In this document: positions 21,823 through 32,641 of the stretch, in pieces
How the letters are laid out: every line of letters begins with the position of its first letter
Position numbering within the stretch: position 1 is the stretch's first letter
From: Ampullaceana balthica
Taxonomy: Eukaryota; Mollusca; Gastropoda; Lymnaeidae
Length of the DNA stretch: 64,000 nt
NCBI GenBank assembly: GCA_944989445.1
Contig: CALYLW010001021.1
Span: forward strand, 62,001-126,000
Reading direction: 5' to 3'
Position numbers and translations under genes: made by a program
The notes under the pieces: model-generated
The model's input: the letters and a program-made list of their open reading frames with translations, nothing else
Database searches by the model: none
What the model was told of the DNA's origin: nothing

Positions 21823-23239
21823 AACAATACACTTGGTTGTGACTGGCCCAGCAATGTTCCAAGAACAACAAGATTTCGATATCTTTATTTCCAAGTGACT
21901 TTGGAGAAGGGTTTTTTCGGTTGATATATTTGACATTTACTCCAGGTATCGCATTGGGAGCTTCATTTGGCTCCAAGTTTGTGTACAATTCTTATCTCTA
22001 AACAAATTACCAAATAACAAACTGTTCAGGATGCTGAAACTTTGTGACTTTTAAAATAGTGTAAACTCATTGTCATACTCATGTTTGGGAAAGCTGCTTC
22101 ATTGCAACTGTGTCTTGAATTTCGATGTATTAAGACAGAAATGCTAGAGTTTTAATAAAATGTACCATATTTGGAAATAGTTGTGACTTTTTGAAGATCA
22201 TTATATTTAATGGATAATTTTAAACTAACTTTAGTAGATCGAAAGTTCATGAATTGTTTGGAGTGTTAGTATAAAAAATATTTCATTCTCAGTGTAGCAT
22301 TCAAAGTAATGCTTCTATAAATAACACATCTAGGTGCGTATTTTTACATTTGTTCTATGGAAATTTTAAGTTTATTCTATAAAACGACTGACTTTTTAAC
22401 TAATATTGTTCAGGGGAGTAACTTTAGAAAACGAGAAGTTGACACATTCCCTCTGACATATATCAAAATGATTTACTTTTAAAGTTTAAAGTGAAGTTAA
22501 TTTGTGTATTGAAAATATTCATGCTTTTAACCAAGAAATTACTCGTTTTTTCGTGTTTCTTTTTCTTCCAGTTTTTTTTTCATATGTAATTTCAGAATTT
22601 TTTTCCCGTCCTTCTTTTCTTTTACTTTCAATTACTTTTTTAGATTTTCAGCTGTAAATTTAAATTAACGACTTTCTTTCATTTATTTGCACTGATTCAG
22701 ACATTCGTGAAAACGTCTAGACCTGTATCTAGTCTTTCAATAAAGCTTTACTTTTGTTGTTTTATTCACACACATTGTTCTTTTATTCTTAGTAATAATA
22801 GTATTAAGTTGCATTACACCAGATTGAGAATCAATAACTACAGGTTTTGTTTTTGTTGTCCACACTATTTATATCAGGTATATCAAATTAACGTTAGTTC
22901 CAACAAACGTTCACGGCCAATAAATTTGAAGTGTTGTTAGTTTAACGCTGAGTAGGTAGGATGATTGATTGGGTGTTGACGTGGTGTGCCAATAAGTGAT
23001 CAACTACTACTGGAGCATAATGTTTCTTTTAGTCAATGGAAAATATCGTGTCATCGTTTCATGTAGGGCTTCATTATGGCTGTTGGTTTTCTTTATATTA
23101 AAAGAGGGTACATAACCGAAAAAAACCTACTAATTTTGTATTGATTAAGTTAGATGTTTGCATACCATTACCGTAACTTACTTATCTATAATCCGCCAAA
23201 CCTTGCCTATACCCGAACCCTCGTCACAAATCATCATCT
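21823..23239. other. AT-rich sequence, no supported gene
   Basis: 1.4 kb of T-rich DNA with pyrimidine tracts near 22560-22640. Short frames at 22707-22940 and 23154-23339 are unsupported. Confidence 0.55.
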
Positions 23240-23290
23240 TTACAAAGCCTGCATCTCAAAACCTCCCTCTTATTCCATCTGTCTCAAACT
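23240..23290. repeat. Left remnant of the 33-bp minisatellite, split by a hAT
   Basis: ACCTCCCTCTTATTCCATCT, GTCTCAAACT: one unit of the array that resumes at 25917. The hAT at 23291-25916 separates them, and its 8-bp target duplication CTCAAACT is part of the repeat unit. Confidence 0.88.
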
Positions 23291-24072
23291 CAGTGGCGTC
23301 ACTAGGGGGGGGGCGAGGGGGGCGGGCCGCCCCGGGTGACACCCATCAGGGGGTGACACCCGAGCCTAAAATTTTACTGTGTACGATTTTATGTCAGAAA
23401 AAAATGAAGACACATTTTTTTCATCTAGAAAGAAATTAAGAAATACAAAGAAATACGATAAACGCGAAAATATTTTATTAAAAAAATATCAGTTAACTTG
23501 CAATAATAAAACAGTCCCAACACACAAACAACATTAAAACAAATTAGGAAAAAAAGAAAAGAAACGTCGCAGCTGAGAGATTTTTAAAAAAGGCTGGACA
23601 TGAAAGAGGCAGTGTCTTATGTTTTAAAAGATATAAAGCTATTTGGGCTTTGACACACTGACACCATGGATGAATCACACCTCACGACTCCCCCACCACA
23701 GTGGGGTGTGGGGGGGATAAGATTTTTATCCCCCCCCCCAAATAAATTTTTTTTAAAAATCAAAACATTGGTTTTCTTTGTTGATGTTTTTTCTAGACAA
23801 AAATTATGAATTAAATGTCTTTGAGTTAATATTTTGTTTTATATATATTTATTAAAGGCGTGATATGCATGTTTATATACAGGTAGTCCCCCGAGTACGA
23901 CTGTCCCCGCCACACATACGCTGTTTCCTGGTTACGAACGCTCCGCCATAAAGAATAGTATTACGCGTTATTCCGTATTTTAAAAAACATTTTTTTCATG
24001 TGGTAAAGAATTGTTTTCTCTAGTTGAAATTTAAAAAAATTATTGAAACATATGTATTATCATTATTTGAAC

Positions 24073-25437
24073 CTAAAACTTTAGTTTGCGAATTTTTCTC
24101 ATGGTGAAGTTATCAATCAAGTCAGTAAAGCTAAGAAAGCTGACAAGTAAGTTCCTTTTCAATGCTCATTAGAGAGAGCATATTCAGTCTTTGTTGTCCC
24201 ATGCACATTCTAACTCATTTTGTATTCTTTTCAACTTTGAAAAGGATTGCTCTCAGTTGCAGTTTGATGTCATCATTGAGAGATAGATGAGAAGTGCGAT
24301 GTGTACATTTGTAATGAGCTGTGTGAAATTTAGCTCATTCAAAAGCAGCAAAATGTTTAACTCTGTGCACGTGTTTTGAGTTTGGCATTGGGGTACTTAC
24401 TTTTCCTTACCCTGAGCCTGGACAATAACTTTTTTAAAGAGTTTTGAAAATTGGACTAATTCTGAAGGTAAGCAGTCTTTGAAATCACTTGAATATTCTT
24501 CCATTATCTTGGCTGCTGCCCATCGGATGGCGAAATTGCTGAGCCCAGAAAGGTTTGTAAGAAAGCCAAATTTCTCATGGATGTCTTGCTATGGGCCTAA
24601 TCGATGTTGTAGGGCTCAAGAAAGTTTGTCAATGATTACCAGAAATACCTCAACCTTGAAACTTTTGTCTCGGGGAGAATACTGTTTTGGTGACGTCCCT
24701 TTATCAAACTGACGACCTTTTTTTCACGGGTTTGTTTTATTTCTCTCTTTTTTGTGTGGATAGCATTGAAGATTGTTATACTCTTTTTTTACCATGGACT
24801 TTTCCTTTCCTTTGTCTTCATAGGAATCAAATTAAGAATGCTGTCTTTTAACAAACTCAATCAGAGACTTCCTTTCTAAAATTGTTTCCCGAATTTCAAG
24901 TAAAATGGCGACTTCCAGTCGTTCAAGTTCTTTTAGAAATCCTTCTGCTTCAAGTAGACAGTCACGTGGCTGATTTTCGTTTGTTGCTAATTCTTCCAGT
25001 GCTGCGATATCCTCATGGTATGAGTTATTAACAGACCTTACTGCATCATGTCAGGCTGACCATCTTGTGTCACACAAGGCTTTGTTAACATGTATCAATT
25101 TCATGTGTTTTTGAAGTACCTGTCAACGATGAGTAGATGCAACAAGCCGGGTATGAAGATTTTGCAGAAGACAAAAAATCTGACTGCATCAGGACAACCT
25201 GCTGCCCTTTTCCCAACCAAATTAAGGGAATGAGCTGTGCACGGCACATAATGAGCAACACTGCACTTCTCACGAAGAATAGCCTGGTTTCCGTTATACT
25301 TCCTACTCATATTTGCAGCATTGCCGTATGACTGTCCAAGGCATTTTCAGGAATTCATACAGATATGTGCCTGCATCTTTATTATACACTATAATAAGTT
25401 TGGAGTATCTTAAATTATTGGTGGCTTCTGACATTAG
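24073..25437 (-). pseudogene. hAT transposase (ZMYM1/DUF4371-like), degenerate
   Basis: Minus-strand frames give, in order, LGQSYGNAANMSRKYNG (near 25290-25335), AHYVPCTAHSLNLVGKRA (about 25200-25250), then in the C-terminal part EQSFSKLKRIQNELE, LMSIEKELTCQLS and DLIDNFTMRKIRKLKF ending at a stop (24073-24075). From family knowledge these match the 'GQxYDNAANMSGKYxG', 'VHCxAHxLNL' and 'AERSFSKLKxIK...' blocks of DUF4371 hAT transposases. The last of these is the dimerisation domain. Glycine replaces the usual aspartate in QSYDNA. Several frameshifts and stops, and loss of everything upstream of the middle domain, make it dead. Confidence 0.85.
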
Positions 25438-25448
25438 CCCGTTCAGCA

Positions 25449-25853
25449 CCCCCCTTTTAATCCGTCATAGGGTGTGGGGGTCACGCATCGGTGACGATGT
25501 GTGACGAAGGGGTGGGGTTAAAAAATGTGACGTCAAATAAAAAAAGCGCAACTTTAAATAAAAGTTCCACTTAAATATTTGATTGTTTACCGTTTATTTA
25601 ATGACATTTTCGATGGCTTCACGCGTGTTACATCAGAGCGCAGACTTACCCTAAATACATATTTAAATGACAAAACAATAATTTGCAAGATGCTAACTTT
25701 TATTTAGAAACTACGGCTTGAGGGGTGTTGGTGGGTGTCAAAGCTTAGTGACTTCATATCGTGAAAAGGGGTGGGGGTATAAGTATGAAGCTGGGGGACG
25801 GTGGGTTAAAAATCGGCATCCTCGCGTGACGTCATTTATGGACGGCCCCTTCA
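25449..25853. mobile_element. Harbinger-like MITE inside the hAT, left end decayed
   Basis: The right end GTCATTTATGGACGGCCCC is intact. The body shares GCAACTTTAAATAAAAGTTC, AATATTTGATTG and CGCGTGTTACATCAGA-like stretches with 6582-7426. The left end is C-rich and poorly conserved. TTCAG lies on both sides (about 25442-25446 and 25854-25858). The element replaces or abuts the missing 5' half of the transposase. Confidence 0.65.
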
Positions 25854-25916
25854 GTTGTGAAGGGGTGACACCATGAGCTACCGCCCCGGGTGACACCAAC
25901 CCTAGTGACGCCTCTG

Positions 25917-27412
25917 CTCAAACTCAAGCCTCCCTCTTATTCCATCTGTCTCAAACTCAAGCCTCCCTCTTATTCCATCTGTCTCAAACTCAAGCCTCCC
26001 TCGTATTCCATCTGTCTCAAACTCAAGCCTCCCTCTTATTCCATCTCTCTCAAATTCAGACCTCCCTCTTATTCCATCTGTCTCAAACTCAAGCCTCCCA
26101 TCAAACCATCTCTCTCAAACTCAAGCCTCCCATCAAACCATCTCTCTCAAACTCAAGCCTCCCTCTTATTCCATCTGTCTCAAACTCAAGCCTCCCTCTT
26201 ATTCCATCTGTCTCAAACTCAAGCCTCCCTCTTATTCCACCTGTCTCAAACTCAAGCCTCCCTCTTATTCCATCTGTCTCAAACTCAAGCCTCCCTCTTA
26301 ATCCATCTGTCTCAAACTCAAGCCTCCCTCTTATTCCATCTCTCTCAAACTCAAGCCTCCCATCAAACCATCTGTCTCAAACTCAAGCCTCCCTCTTATT
26401 CCATCTGTCTCAAACTCAAGCCTTCCTCTTATTTCATCTGTCTCAAACTCAAGCCTCCCTCTTATTCCATCTGTCTCAAACTCAAGCCTCCCTCTTATTC
26501 CATCTGTCTCAAACTCAAGCCTCCCTCTTATTCCATCTGTCTCAAACTCAAGCCTCCCTCTTATTCCATCTGTCTCAAACTCAAGCCTCCCTCTTATTCC
26601 ATCTCTCTCAAACTCAAGCCTCCCTCTTATTCCATCTCTCTCAAACTCAAGCCTCCCTCTTATTCCATCTCTCTCAAACTCAAGCCTCCCATCAAACCAT
26701 CTCTCTCAAACTCAAGCCTCCCATCAAACCATCTCTCTCAAACTCAAGCCTCCCATCAAACCATCTTTCTCAAGCCTCCCATCAAACCATCTTTCTCAAT
26801 CCTCCCATCAAACCATCTCTCTCAAGCCTCCCATCAAACCATCTCTCTCAAGCCTCTCATCAAACCATCTCTCTCAAGCCTCCCATCAAACCATCTCTCT
26901 CAAACTCAAGCCTCCCATCAAACCATCTCTCTCAAACTAAAGCCTCCCATCAAACCATCTCTCTCAAGCCTCCCATCAAACCATCTCTCTCAAGCCTCCC
27001 ATCAAACCATCTCTCTCAAGCCTCCCATCAAACCATCTCTCTCAAGCCTCCCATCAAACCATCTCTCTCAAGTCTCCGATCAAACCATCTCTCTCAAGCC
27101 TCCCATCAAACCATCTCTCTCAAGCCTCGCCATCAAACCATCTCTCTCAAGCCTCCCATCAAACCATCTCTCTCAAGCCTCCCATCAAACCATCTCTCTC
27201 AGCCTCCCATCAAACCATCTCTCTCAAGCCTCCCATCAAACCATCTCTCTCAAGCCTCGCCATCAAACCATCTCTCTCAAGCCTCCCATCAAACCATCTC
27301 TCTCAAGCCTTCCATCAAACCATCTCTCTCAATCCCTCGCCATCAAACCATCTCTCTCAAGCCTCCCATCAAACCATCTCTCTCAATCCTTCGCCATCAA
27401 ACCCATATCTAT
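25917..27412. repeat. 33-bp to 26-bp evolving minisatellite, about 50 units
   Basis: Left units are CCTCCCTCTTATTCCATCTG plus TCTCAAACTCAAG (33 bp). In the middle, CCTCCCATCAAACCATCTCT plus CTCAAACTCAAG (32 bp) appears. From about 26760 nearly all units are the 26-bp form, which ends CTCTCAAG and lacks the ACTCAA part. The strand is almost purely C/T/A. The 510-codon frame through it (25890-27422) starts inside the hAT terminus and is an artefact of the repeat. Confidence 0.96.
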
Positions 27413-27529
27413 ACTTTGTTAACCTTTATATCTGAGGTCGTCCAAGCGAAAAGTCTATATTGAGCGTCTAAAAAAAGTCCGATCCTAAACTGATCCCGTT
27501 TAATAGTGAGTCGCCTGAAAGTGACATTT

Positions 27530-27765
27530 AAGACATCACAGCTGTGAAGGCAGACCTTTTAAACATCTCAGCTGTGAAGGCAGATCTTTTAAACATCACA
27601 GCTGTGAAGGCAGACCTTTGAAACATCACAGCTGTGAAGGCAGACCTTTGAAACATCACAGCCGTGAAGGCAGACCTTTGAAACATCTCAGCTGTGAAGG
27701 CAGACCTTTGAAACATCACAGCTGTGAAGGCAGACCTTTGAAACATCACAGGCGTGAAGGCAACT
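27530..27765. repeat. 30-bp minisatellite, 8 copies
   Basis: The unit is CATCACAGCTGTGAAGGCAG followed by ACCTTTGAAA. The CAGCTGTG core gives each unit an E-box (CAGCTG). A 10-codon period leaves the minus strand open. Confidence 0.96.
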
Positions 27766-27922
27766 AAATCTAAATTCCACTCCCATTAAAACCAAACATT
27801 TATTGTCCACGTTTAAAGTTTAGACAGTCGTAGTTTAATGGGATTTCCTGAAATTCTTCATGTGTACAATAATACTTATAAACAACTGATAGTCATCTAT
27901 CGTGGGACAGTTTTAATGCAAC

Positions 27923-28205
27923 CTATAGGTGTATCATTTGACATTTGTTAGATGAGGTGTGTTGATAGGTGTATCATTTGACATTTGTTAGATGAGGTGT
28001 GTTGATAGGTGTATCATTTGACATCTGTTAGATGAGGTGTGTTGATAGGTGTATCATTTGACATCTGTTAGATGAGGTGTGTTGATAGGTGTATCATTTG
28101 ACATCTGTTAGATGAGGTGTGTTGATAGGTGTATCATTTGACATCTGTCAGATGAGGTGTGTTGATAGGTGTATCATTTGATGTATGTTAGATGAGGTGT
28201 GTTAA
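27923..28205. repeat. 40-bp minisatellite, 7 copies
   Basis: The unit contains GGTGTATCATTTGACATCTG and TTAGATGAGGTGTGTTGATA. Copies are nearly identical (ATTTG or ATCTG); the last is diverged. Confidence 0.97.
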
Positions 28206-28454
28206 TTTCAATGATATATTGACATTTTTATTATAGCCGTGAAGACCAAGGAAATAGCTTTAAAGTTCGTACTTATCAATCAAAATCAATTTTTAAAGGC
28301 CGTTACTGCAAGACTGGCTTTTAATTCTGGTGTCTTTTGTCGCCTTACAATTAACCACCAGCATTTATGATAAAGGGCGCGCCTCTGGGTGGAGAGGGAT
28401 CCGGGAAAAAATTGTGTGTGTGGTGATATCGTGACTTAAAGGTACCTGTTGACA

Positions 28455-29197
28455 CCCACCCTATATCTATTATCTATCTATCCTGTCTATACCCTTTAAT
28501 ATCTATCCTGTCTATATCCTGTTATATCTATCCGGTCTATACCAAGTTATATCTATCCGGTCTATACCAAGTTATATCTATCCGGTCTATACCCTGTTTA
28601 TTTATCCTGTCTATACCCTGTTTATTTATCCTGTCTATACCCTGTTTATTTATCCTGTCTATACCCTGTTTATTTATCCTGTCTATACCCTGTTTATTTA
28701 TCCTGTCTATACCCTGTTTATTTATCCTGTCTATATCCTGTTATATCTATCCGGTCTATACCAAGTTATATCTATCCGGTCTATACCAAGTTATATCTAT
28801 CCTGTCTATACCCTGTTTATTTATCCTGTCCATACCCTGTTTATTTATCCTGTCTATACCCTGTTTATTTATCCTGTCTATACCCTGTTTATTTATCCTG
28901 TCTATACCCTGTTTATTTATCCTGTCTATACCCTGTTTATTTATCCTGTCTATATCCTGTTATATATATCCGGTCTATACCAAGTTATATCTATCCGGTC
29001 TATACCAAGTTATATCTATCCGGTCTATACCAAGTTATATCTATCCTGTCTATACTCTGTTAATCTATCCTGTCTATACCCTGTTTATTTATCCTGTCTA
29101 TACCCTGTTATATATATCATGTCTATACCCTGTTATATATATCATATCTATATCCTGTTATATCTATCCTGTCTATACCCTGTTATTGTTATATCTA
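28455..29197. repeat. 24/25-bp minisatellite with exact 219-bp higher-order unit
   Basis: Two unit types occur: GTTTATTTATCCTGTCTATA plus CCCT (24 bp) and GTTATATCTATCCGGTCTAT plus ACCAA (25 bp). The marker TATATCCT stands at 28513, 28732 and 28951, that is every 219 bp. This fits three 25-bp-class plus six 24-bp units per block. The right part beyond 29040 is more diverged. Confidence 0.95.
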
Positions 29198-29640
29198 TCC
29201 TTACATAAAAACTGAACTACAGTTACAGGCTGAGAAACAGGATTGGTTTATCACAGGCGGCAGACCAACAAACCAACAGAACAACTAACAACATTTGTTT
29301 GAAGACAACTGAAAGGGGTGACATAAAGCTCTCCCTCCCACCTCCTTTTTTAATTTTTTTTAATTTATTTTTTTAAACAGCAGTAACCATAGCAACGCCA
29401 TGCTCCGTATACCACCATATGCGAAAGAGCCTTATCTTACGTGTAAAAGAAAACAATGACTTGAATCGTGACTACCTGTATTCTTAATCCCTTATTCCTA
29501 GACTCAATGCACAAGTAATAATAACTCGTAAGTAAAACCAGGGGACTCAACTCATCTGAAGCTGCAGACACTAAAACAGCAGACGTACGCCATAAGCCTG
29601 GGTGGCGTACCTAAAGCTGCCCCGGTGTACTTAATCCCGT
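29198..29640. other. No supported gene
   Basis: AT-rich sequence with T runs at 29345-29375. It gives way rightwards to CpG-rich sequence. Confidence 0.5.
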
Positions 29641-29806
29641 CCTAGTGTTTAAAGCAGGACTCCATAAAAATCCACCAAAGCTCGGAGGAGCGGAAGCGCG
29701 TGTAGTGTCCCATAGCCCACCTCCCGCCTGCCCTCCACCGCACTGTGTGATTGAGACTCCGACGGCGCGCTGTACATCGTCTTGTGATCACCACAAGAAC
29801 CTACAA
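29641..29806 (+). promoter_or_regulatory. CpG-rich probable promoter or 5' UTR
   Basis: This stretch is clearly richer in CpG than its surroundings (AAGCGCG, GACGGCGCGC). It has an ETS-like GCGGAAGCGC near 29690 and no TATA box, as housekeeping promoters often do. It leads directly into the ATG at 29807. Confidence 0.35.
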
Positions 29807-29928
29807 ATGGCGGCGTGGATATTCCTTGCTAACAATCGTTTGATTTCCAGTCTCCGTGCTAGTCAGTGGAGATATCAAATAACGGCTTTCACTCGGAGCT
29901 ACCCAGACACAGTTTTACACGGATTTCT
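29807..29928 (+). CDS. Candidate first coding exon, mitochondrial-presequence-like
   Basis: The ATG at 29807 lies in a good context (CTACAAATGGCGG), and 40 codons plus 2 bases lead to a strong donor, CT|GTGAGT, at 29929. The peptide starts MAAWIFLANNRLISSLRASQ and continues with four arginines in the first 30 residues. It has no acidic residue until position 34. This is the composition of an amphipathic mitochondrial targeting sequence. The mature protein is not encoded here and I do not recognise the gene. An upstream in-frame ATG at 29645 is less likely, because the CpG-rich sequence between looks untranslated. The exon ends in phase 2, the phase required by the acceptor at 61373, but that link is speculative. 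Confidence 0.4.
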
Positions 29929-30134
29929 GTGAGTCGCCTTTAGATCATTTACCTTTGTTAGTCAAGGTAGCCTAAGGTGGGTAGATGGTATAGAGATGGT
30001 ATACTATAATACTTAATGAAATGTATCTTCACAAATAGTAAGGAAAGTCGCAACTCTTATTAAATTTCCGATTCGTATTAATGCAAATAAACTTTTTTTT
30101 TCCTGTCGTTGTTGGGTACACATAATTAGTGTTC

Positions 30135-30460
30135 GTGCTACATGTCTACTTAGTGCTAAATTATAGGTCTACTTTTAGCTACATGTTTACTTTTACCTTG
30201 TGCTACATGTCTACTTGGTGCTAAATTATAGGTCTACTTTTAGCTACATGTTTACTTTTACCTTGTGCTACATGTCTACTTGGGGCTAAATTATAGGTCT
30301 ACTTTTAGCTACATGTTTACTTTTACCTAGTGCTATACGTCTACTTGGTGCTAAATTATAGGTCTACTTTTAGCTACATATTTACTTTTACCTTGTGCTA
30401 CATGTCGGTGCTAAATTATAGGTCTACTTTTAGCTACGTGTCCACTTAGTGTTACATATG
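30135..30460. repeat. About 65-bp tandem repeat, 4 copies
   Basis: Each unit has GTGCTACATGTCTACTTGG, GCTAAATTATAGGTCTACTT and TAGCTACATGTTTACTTTTA. The final copy is shortened. Confidence 0.93.
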
Positions 30461-30870
30461 CTCTTAGTGCTACAGGCTTCATGATTATTTAGTGCTTTAT
30501 ATGCTATATCTATGTTTAGTGCTACATTTGTACTTACGTAGTACTACATTTCTGCTACATAATACTACAAAGCGAGTTAAATTTGGAAATAAACTATTTC
30601 CAAAGATTTTACCCCAAAATAATTTCTAAAATACCTTTTAGGACCAATATAATTTCAGTTTTTGCAGTGCTACATCTGTAATTAGTGCTATGTCTGTACT
30701 TAGTGTTATGTCTGTACCTAGTGCTATATCTGTACTTAGGCCTACATATCTACTTACAGCTACATCTCCATTTCGTGCGACATCTCTACAACGAACATAA
30801 CATTTCTAATTTGTGCTACATATCTACTTTGTACAACTTCTTTATTAAACATTACCTATTGCTACATCTC
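30455..30870. repeat. Degenerate 17-18-bp TAGTGCTACAT repeat
   Basis: Irregular copies of a TTAGTGCTACATCTGTAC-like unit continue rightwards from the 65-bp array. That array is probably a higher-order form of this older repeat. A 50-bp AT-rich interruption lies near 30570-30655. Confidence 0.75.
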
Positions 30871-30974
30871 TACTGTGTTTGTGTGGTAGCAGTGAATAGA
30901 CTTGCACCGTTGTCGTAGTGTAGCTTGAACATAGCCTCTGTGTTGCTGGTTATAGTAGCAGAGGTGTAGACTCA

Positions 30975-31157
30975 ATGTTCGGGACTGTGCTCCTAACGTT
31001 GTTGTTTGTCCATGGTGTTTGCCAGCCGCTAAATTTACACAGTGACCTTACTGTCAACACACGGACCATAAATTCTACTGCCACTGTAACAAGCAGGGAT
31101 CCATGCTTTGATTATACTATAGCTAAGCACATCACGGCTCTTGCATTGTACATGTAA
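30975..31157 (+). CDS. Short ORF with signal-peptide-like start
   Basis: 60 codons. MFGTVLLTLLFVHGVC is a plausible signal peptide with a hydrophobic core at residues 3-13. A polar segment with an NST sequon follows, then RDPCFDYTI. A DPCxxY motif occurs at the start of uromodulin-like (D8C-type) extracellular domains, but one motif is weak evidence. The ORF could be a small secreted protein or a first exon: GTAACA inside TATVTS and GTAATT at its end are possible donors. No TATA box or acceptor supports it, and it may be chance. Confidence 0.25.
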   Translation: MFGTVLLTLLFVHGVCQPLNLHSDLTVNTRTINSTATVTSRDPCFDYTIAKHITALALYM

Positions 31158-32187
31158 TTTTATACTTAATTTTAACGATGAAAAGAAAGAAAGGCGATAG
31201 AGGGGCCTCACACCGCTTGCTATGATAAAAGGTGTAGTACGATGGCATTTGTTGAATCACAATTTGAGCGTTTGCTTTCGTAAACATGAGTCCATTGTGT
31301 CATTAAACGTGATCAGACCCATCAAAAGAACAATCCAAAACATACAAAAATGTAACAACGCGAATATAAACGTCAAACATTCCATTGAAGTATGAAAATC
31401 CATTTAAATACTTTATTGAGGAACTAATGATAATGTGAAAGTGCAAGTATTTTCGACTGCTTTATTTCTGTTGATAGGATACTCCTGTTAAAATATTATA
31501 GTTTCTTCAACAATTATTAGTCCTATGGATGTAAAATTAGATTTATTTTTAAAAAAACAACAACTAAATAGTTTGCATTCTGGATTAATCCTACTAAGAT
31601 TAGTAATTACGAAAAACTGGTTACTGTATACACTAGGATGCAGTAACAGTGTTATTAGCTGTTGACTGTTGACTCTGTCATGAAAAGATAGCGTTCTTAC
31701 CTGCCTACTGCAGCTAGACCAAATTCGATCCTGCCATCTTGATAACTCGTCAAGTTATGATATACTTTTAAAAAAAAACAAAAAACAGCATCCACTGTGT
31801 CCACCGAACATTAACTGGTATTTTAGGCCCCTTTTCTTCATATCGCATTTTACGTGATCTAAAAAGTTCGTTAAAATGGCTAAACTTATAATTAATTATT
31901 CTGAAGGGATGCAATCTGTTTACTCTAACCATGAGACTAAGCGTTAGTTAATTGCCTGTAATCTTTTTTAAAATAAACACACACCCCGTTTAATAAGTTT
32001 AGTGACTTTAAACTTTAAACTTTCATGGTAAGATAAGTTCATCGATACCCATAGTGTTTTTGTAACATTCGGTTCCTAATATTTGTATTTCATACCACGT
32101 TATTTCGATGCCGTCTATTATAGCAAAGTATCTCCAGGAGGTGCGCTGTTTAAAAGCTCTTTAAAATATTTATGAAAATTGTTTATT
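31158..32187. other. No supported gene
   Basis: AT-rich sequence with A runs at 31545 and 31770. No repeat family was recognised. Confidence 0.55.
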
Positions 32188-32641
32188 AAATCCCTTATAT
32201 TAACTTCAAAATCTTGTCTCTCTGTCGTCATCTCTTCTTACGTCGGTCGGGCGGAAAAACAAAAGTAAAAAATGACACAATTCCCGTTATGCGATCGAGC
32301 TGAAATTTTGCACATAGACTCGTGTCACCTAACAATGTATCCTATCAAAATTTCAGATCGATCGAATGTACCGTAATTAAATTGATGCATTTTTAATTTA
32401 TCTCTATATAACATGCATATGTAATTCAATTTCACAATTTGTTATTGTTTGTCTTCCACGTGCCAGTTGCGTTCACGCCACCCATCGATGTCCACACCCC
32501 CTCCCCTTTCCCCGGTTTTAAAGCCATGGGAGATCAGTCGGTTTCAGTCTGTAAATGTTTGTCGCGTTTGAACATAATCAATACTTTTAGTTATGTCTCA
32601 TATGTAAGGGATTTATAGTCAAAAACTTTGTTTTTACGGGG
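32188..32641 (-). mobile_element. Family A element, copy 2 (minus strand)
   Basis: Both ends are present: AAATCCCTTATATTAAC at the left and GTAAGGGATTTATAGTC, then CTTTGTTTTTACGGGG, at the right. The core GATCGATCGAATGTACCG and CAGTCTGTAAATGTTTGTCG are conserved. It contains no transposase. Confidence 0.82.

Larger units (their letters stand above)
23291..25916 (-). mobile_element. hAT transposon, CAGTGGCGTCACTAG family, internally deleted
   Basis: The left end is CAGTGGCGTCACTAGGGGG and the right end CCCTAGTGACGCCTCTG, with subterminal CGCCCCGGGTGACACC at both ends. A perfect 8-bp target duplication CTCAAACT flanks it (23283-23290, 25917-25924). At 2626 bp it carries a decayed transposase on the minus strand (24073-25437) whose N-terminal part is missing, and a Harbinger-like MITE at 25449-25853. 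Small relatives lie at 1885, 9004 and 43252. C and G runs near 23700-23745 lie in its non-coding 3' part. Confidence 0.93.

Noticed and set aside
25890..27422. 510-codon forward open frame
   Set aside because: It starts within the hAT terminus and reads through the 33/26-bp array; openness follows from a C/T/A-only strand. No protein-like composition.
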